DNA of 45,759 bases from Zygnema cylindricum (lineage: Eukaryota; Streptophyta; Zygnematophyceae; Zygnematales; Zygnemataceae), in NCBI GenBank assembly GCA_037447655.1, contig JBBHKE010002092.1, positions 343,379 through 389,137 of the forward strand, in the 5' to 3' direction. The position numbers and the translations under genes were made by a program. This document shows, piece by piece, positions 42,683 to 45,759 of this stretch (positions are counted from its first letter, which is position 1; every line of letters begins with the position of its first letter). The notes under the pieces were generated by a model. It searched no databases, was not told the origin of the DNA, and worked only from the letters and a program-made list of their open reading frames with translations.

Positions 42683-43416
42683 CGCCATGACACATTACGC
42701 CAACATGTAACAAGTTCACTAACAAGAGAGGCATGCACATTTAACAAGGCTTAAACCGTAACTCCACTCATGAATGGTATTTTAACCTTCACGTATTTAA
42801 ATAATCCTCCACCTTGCATCCTAATCCACGACAATCCTAATCCTAATTAACCTTTACCATTTTACCAAACCCACATGAGTCAAGGTCACTTACAGAATTG
42901 ATTACTCTTTTTTACTAGTTACTCGTCATGCTTTACCCGTCTCCTCTCTTCTCTTTATGTGAGGTTTCACACTAAACATTCTTGCGTTAATTACAGATTG
43001 TTTCCACAAGGAAGTGTGACATTCTCACACGTTAAGCAGTCACACATCGCATCTTTTTCGTTCATAATACTCTTCACGCTCAAGTTGTTTCTCCAAGTAA
43101 CTCCCAAGCGCGTGCCTTAGCAATGTTTAAATAAAATTTAAACAGGGAAAGTTCTGTAGAAGTATGAGTGGCCGACTTTATTAAAAAGCGCGATGGTAAA
43201 CCATCTGAGTCCATAGAAACAAAAAGAAGTAGCATTGCTAAAACTAAAAAACCACATAACAAAGGAATAAACAGAAAGGAAAATCAAGGCAAAAACTACA
43301 AAAATACGAAAGGATGGCAGGGAAGTCGAAAACATCCAAAAAAGAAAAACCTAACAAACAAACCATCAAAGGAAAAAATTAACACGTAGCAAAAAACACC
43401 CAACAGAACTAAGAAT
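42683..43416. other. No gene seen; likely 3' tail region of the non-LTR element
   Basis: The ORFs here are short. The minus-strand non-LTR element ends its coding at 43417, so part of this stretch would be its 3' untranslated tail. I could not find a clear poly-A-like or simple-repeat end that fixes the boundary. Confidence 0.4.
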
Positions 43417-44163
43417 TTACGGAAAGCAACCACGTAAGTCCCCAAATCCCGGAGGAGCACGAGGAGGAAGTTTCGGAACACGCCGTCGATCCATAACAGC
43501 AATAGACGATCGAAGTAATATAGAAGCCAACACTCGTTGTAGGGCCACGGAAAAAGGTTGACGATAAAAATAAGTAAGGATTGAAACAAGAGGGCTCCCA
43601 GGTCCTCGCCTCTCGAACGAGCTCCGACCACAAGTACAGAAAAACTCGTCCAAAGCCACACCCAAACAACCAAAAATCTCGACCACCATCGGAATGAAGC
43701 CATCCATAGCGTCGCGATGGGCATAATCACGCTCTTTCCTTTTAGCCACATCATAGGCAGCCACTCCCATATGCCGAGCCGCTTGGTTGACGACTGTAGT
43801 TGAGGTAAGGTTCGTCAAAACAATGTCACCAAATGTACGACGCGCACCATCAAGTAATACAAAGTCGATCCAACGCGAAGGAATAATGTGAGAGACCTCG
43901 CGACGAACATAAAATCCCCCCTCAGAAGCAATAGTAGCGATCATGTCACGAATCGTGTCGTGCGCATGAATCAACTCGCCCCCGTGAGAGCAACGAAGCA
44001 AATGTATCCCGTTTGGCCGCAGAGCAAACAAGTGAGCCAAGCAAAGGTGGGTGAGGGAGGCCAGGCCGGAACCTAAGGGCCGTTGTGAACTGAGCAGGGA
44101 TGAAACCAATAGTGGATAAGATAGGGACGGCCAATAGCCAAGCTCTAGAGCCAGGTCCACCAC
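43417..44163 (-). pseudogene. Restriction-like endonuclease part of the non-LTR element
   Basis: A 248-codon open frame on the minus strand. Its core reads HLLRCSHGGELIHAHDTIRD, a Cys/His-containing stretch, then RREV, WIDFVLLDG and FGDIVLTNLT. Later come KRKERDYAHRDAMDGFIP and MVVEIFG. The pattern of H-x-x-IRD, then Glu, then Asp-containing strands, then a Lys-rich helix is that of the restriction-like endonuclease carried by some non-LTR elements, which nicks the target DNA. The usual catalytic Asp of the first strand appears as WIDF. The frame stops at 43417. Residual coding capacity here is better than in the RT part. Confidence 0.7.
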
Positions 44164-44203
44164 AAGATAGAAAACGTGCAGGCGAAGAATTGGAAGGAAT
44201 CAC

Positions 44204-45745
44204 CTAAAGAAGCTCGAATTTAATAGCGGCGACAAACTGTTCAGAAATGGATTCTTGAACACGCACAACTGATGTCGTAACGAGAGTGGAAAAAATCGGC
44301 ATGTCCTCGATAGCAGGCGGATTAAGAGAACGTGATACGTCCAAAAGGGACAAACTGTTCAGAAATGGATTCTTGAACACGCACAACTGATGTCGTAACG
44401 AGAGTGGAAAAAATCGGCATGTCCTCGATAGCATGCGGATTAAGAGAACGTGATACATCCAAAAGGGACCGCTGGAAGGCGAGCTCACCATCCGAAACAC
44501 GGGGAACCACGGCCGTAAGAATAGGAGTGTCCCAGGCCAGAAAACGAGAGACAATAGTGGAAGCAACAAGGCACCAACTCCCCAAATAGGCGGCTGGAGC
44601 AACACGTGCCGTCGAAAGTAAACCCAAACCGCTAGCCGAGACAGGAAGAGAGGTTTGGATGCGTGCCGCAGGCTTAGACTCGCGATCAAAAGCTCCATGG
44701 CCCAATAAAGTGTGGAGGACATCCATAAGCCAATCATCAAATGCAAAAAGTGAGGACACAAAGGATAGGGTGGGAGGGGAAGTCCGAGTAAGGTAGGAGG
44801 GCTGGTGAGGGAAACACCGTGTGAGAAGAGCAAAGGCCACCTGGGGATTAGAAAAGTGAGGAAAGTCGTCCACGTGGGATAAATTTGTTTGAAGAGAAGA
44901 ATCAAAGAATGTCGTGACGTATGGATCGGAACCAAGCGGGCAACCCAACACACCAATGCCTTCAGAAGGATGAGGAGTCTGAAAACCAACAGGGGGAGTG
45001 AAAGAAGAGGAATAGGACGTGGGGACCAAACAGCACACTTAGAGGGCTGGACCGAAAGATTGAGTTCGGCCAAGCGAGCCTTGAAAAAGTCATGGGCCGC
45101 TATAACTTGATCCGAAGGACCAATAATGTGTGTGTCATCTACAACTGAAGGGAAGAGGCAAGAAGGGTAAGCACTTGCGGAAGCTCATAGGGCGCGATAA
45201 TGGGTTAGGGCAAATAAAAGGCCACCAAGAGGATCACCCTAACGTGTGCCATTCGTGGAGGAAAGTGGGACCAAATCATCATCACTGGAGAAAAAGAGGC
45301 TACTGCTCAGTGAATAGAAAGCTCTCACAAAAGGAAATATCTGGACAATCGGGGAAGGTGCAGCCATAAGCTCCGAAAAAATTGCATTCCGATCCACTGT
45401 ATTAAAGGCATTAGAAACATCCACCTGGAGGAGATGGGCATCTAACAAAGCCCGGATCCCATGGACCACGGCCTCACAACCCCCCCGGGTTGCCTAACCG
45501 AACTGATGAGGAGAGAAATAATCATGGAAAGCGGGCTGGAGCTGGATGCAGATGGCGCGAGCCACCAACCGGTACATTACCTCGCCCACTGCAATAGGGC
45601 GGATTCCCCCATTGGGTTTGGTGACAGCTACAAGGCGGGAGGCCGTGAGGAGGTCACAAATACGGGAAGGGACAGTGCCAGCCGCAATAAGGGAACAAAC
45701 TCGAAAAAACATATCAAAACCTCGGGCACCAGATTCCGGAGGCAA
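44204..45745 (-). pseudogene. Non-LTR reverse transcriptase (partial)
   Basis: On the minus strand from the window edge: RLVAVTKPNGGIRPIAVGEV and FSPHQFG (RT blocks 1-2), a stop at 45494, then GGCEAVVHGIRALL and LLQVDVSNAFNTVDR with the first catalytic Asp. Next is a TAG where the Gln of QGDPLGGLLFAL is expected (45239), and then VDD at about 45134-45142 followed by THIIG. The thumb-side part continues (LNLSVQPSKCAVW, then after a frameshift GVLGCPLGSDPYV). Typical wording for this family, such as GDPLG and VDDTHI, makes the assignment firm. It would copy element RNA at a nicked target. Confidence 0.88.
44231..44466. repeat. 118-bp tandem duplication in the non-LTR element
   Basis: Two adjacent copies, 44231-44348 and 44349-44466, both starting GACAAACTGTTCAG, differ at only about two positions. 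Because 118 is not a multiple of three, the duplication shifts the reading frame. Its near identity marks it as recent compared with the other damage. Confidence 0.92.
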
Positions 45746-45759
45746 AACGTCGCGAAATA

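Larger units (their letters stand above)
43417..45759 (-). mobile_element. Non-LTR retrotransposon with restriction-like endonuclease (partial)
   Basis: The minus strand carries an RVT_1-type reverse transcriptase followed by a C-terminal PD-(D/E)XK-like endonuclease and no integrase. This is the layout of early-branching non-LTR elements. The 5' part lies beyond the window. Stops, a frameshift and a 118-base tandem duplication show that it is inactive. The exact clade cannot be told from this much. Confidence 0.82.

Noticed and set aside
43296-43754. 152-codon minus-strand ORF
   Set aside because: It overlaps the endonuclease frame of the non-LTR element and shows only hydrophobic composition; the 43417-44163 frame has the motifs.

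Overview
The window looks like nuclear DNA of a large, repeat-rich streptophyte (land plant or charophyte alga) genome. The evidence is a plant-type RING-H2 gene with a long intron, Ty1/copia elements primed by the anticodon arm of initiator tRNA-Met, a Ty3/gypsy element carrying a cytosine-5 DNA methyltransferase domain (an arrangement published for charophyte algae and, in other element classes, dinoflagellates), a non-LTR element with a restriction-like endonuclease, and small hAT and Harbinger elements. A Chara-like charophyte is my best guess, but it is an inference and nothing here names a species. There are no bacterial operons, CRISPR arrays or rRNA genes.

Layout. 1-3.4 kb: a possible exon tail at the edge, then AT-rich DNA with degenerate short repeats and palindromes. 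3436-9921: a complete but decayed copia element (Copia-1) with two ~1.06-kb LTRs and a GATAA target duplication. 9.9-16 kb: non-coding DNA packed with small DNA transposons (three hAT-like elements with 8-bp duplications, one inside a Harbinger-like element) and two minisatellite blocks. 16.1-19.0 kb: a membrane-anchored RING-H2 (ATL-like) ubiquitin-ligase gene whose exons lie among very long CT- and GA-rich tracts. 19-22.3 kb: no gene seen. 22.28-23.37 kb: an AT-rich satellite. 23382-33756: a gypsy element ordered LTR-gag-protease-DNA methyltransferase-RT-RNase H-integrase-LTR, all decayed. 34.0-37.2 kb: a non-autonomous copia element (Copia-2) whose long ORF fuses gag to shrunken scraps of RT/RNase H. 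It sits inside a reverse-strand copia element (Copia-3, 37205-39760). 39.8-43.4 kb: a second Harbinger-like element and unassigned DNA. 43.4 kb to the end: a reverse-strand non-LTR retrotransposon cut by the window edge.

How the parts relate. Only the RING-H2 gene looks like a host gene, and even its RING exon is disturbed. The most interesting unit is the methyltransferase-bearing gypsy element. Its methyltransferase shares a reading frame with the end of the protease and holds recognisable motifs I, IV, VI, VIII and IX/X, so it was part of the element's polyprotein. Several stops in this element look like C-to-T or G-to-A changes, as expected of methylated DNA. The copia LTRs share an antisense tRNA-like block with A-box and B-box spacing. 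The 40.5-kb Harbinger-like copy preserves the empty site for the hAT insertion at 13.3 kb.
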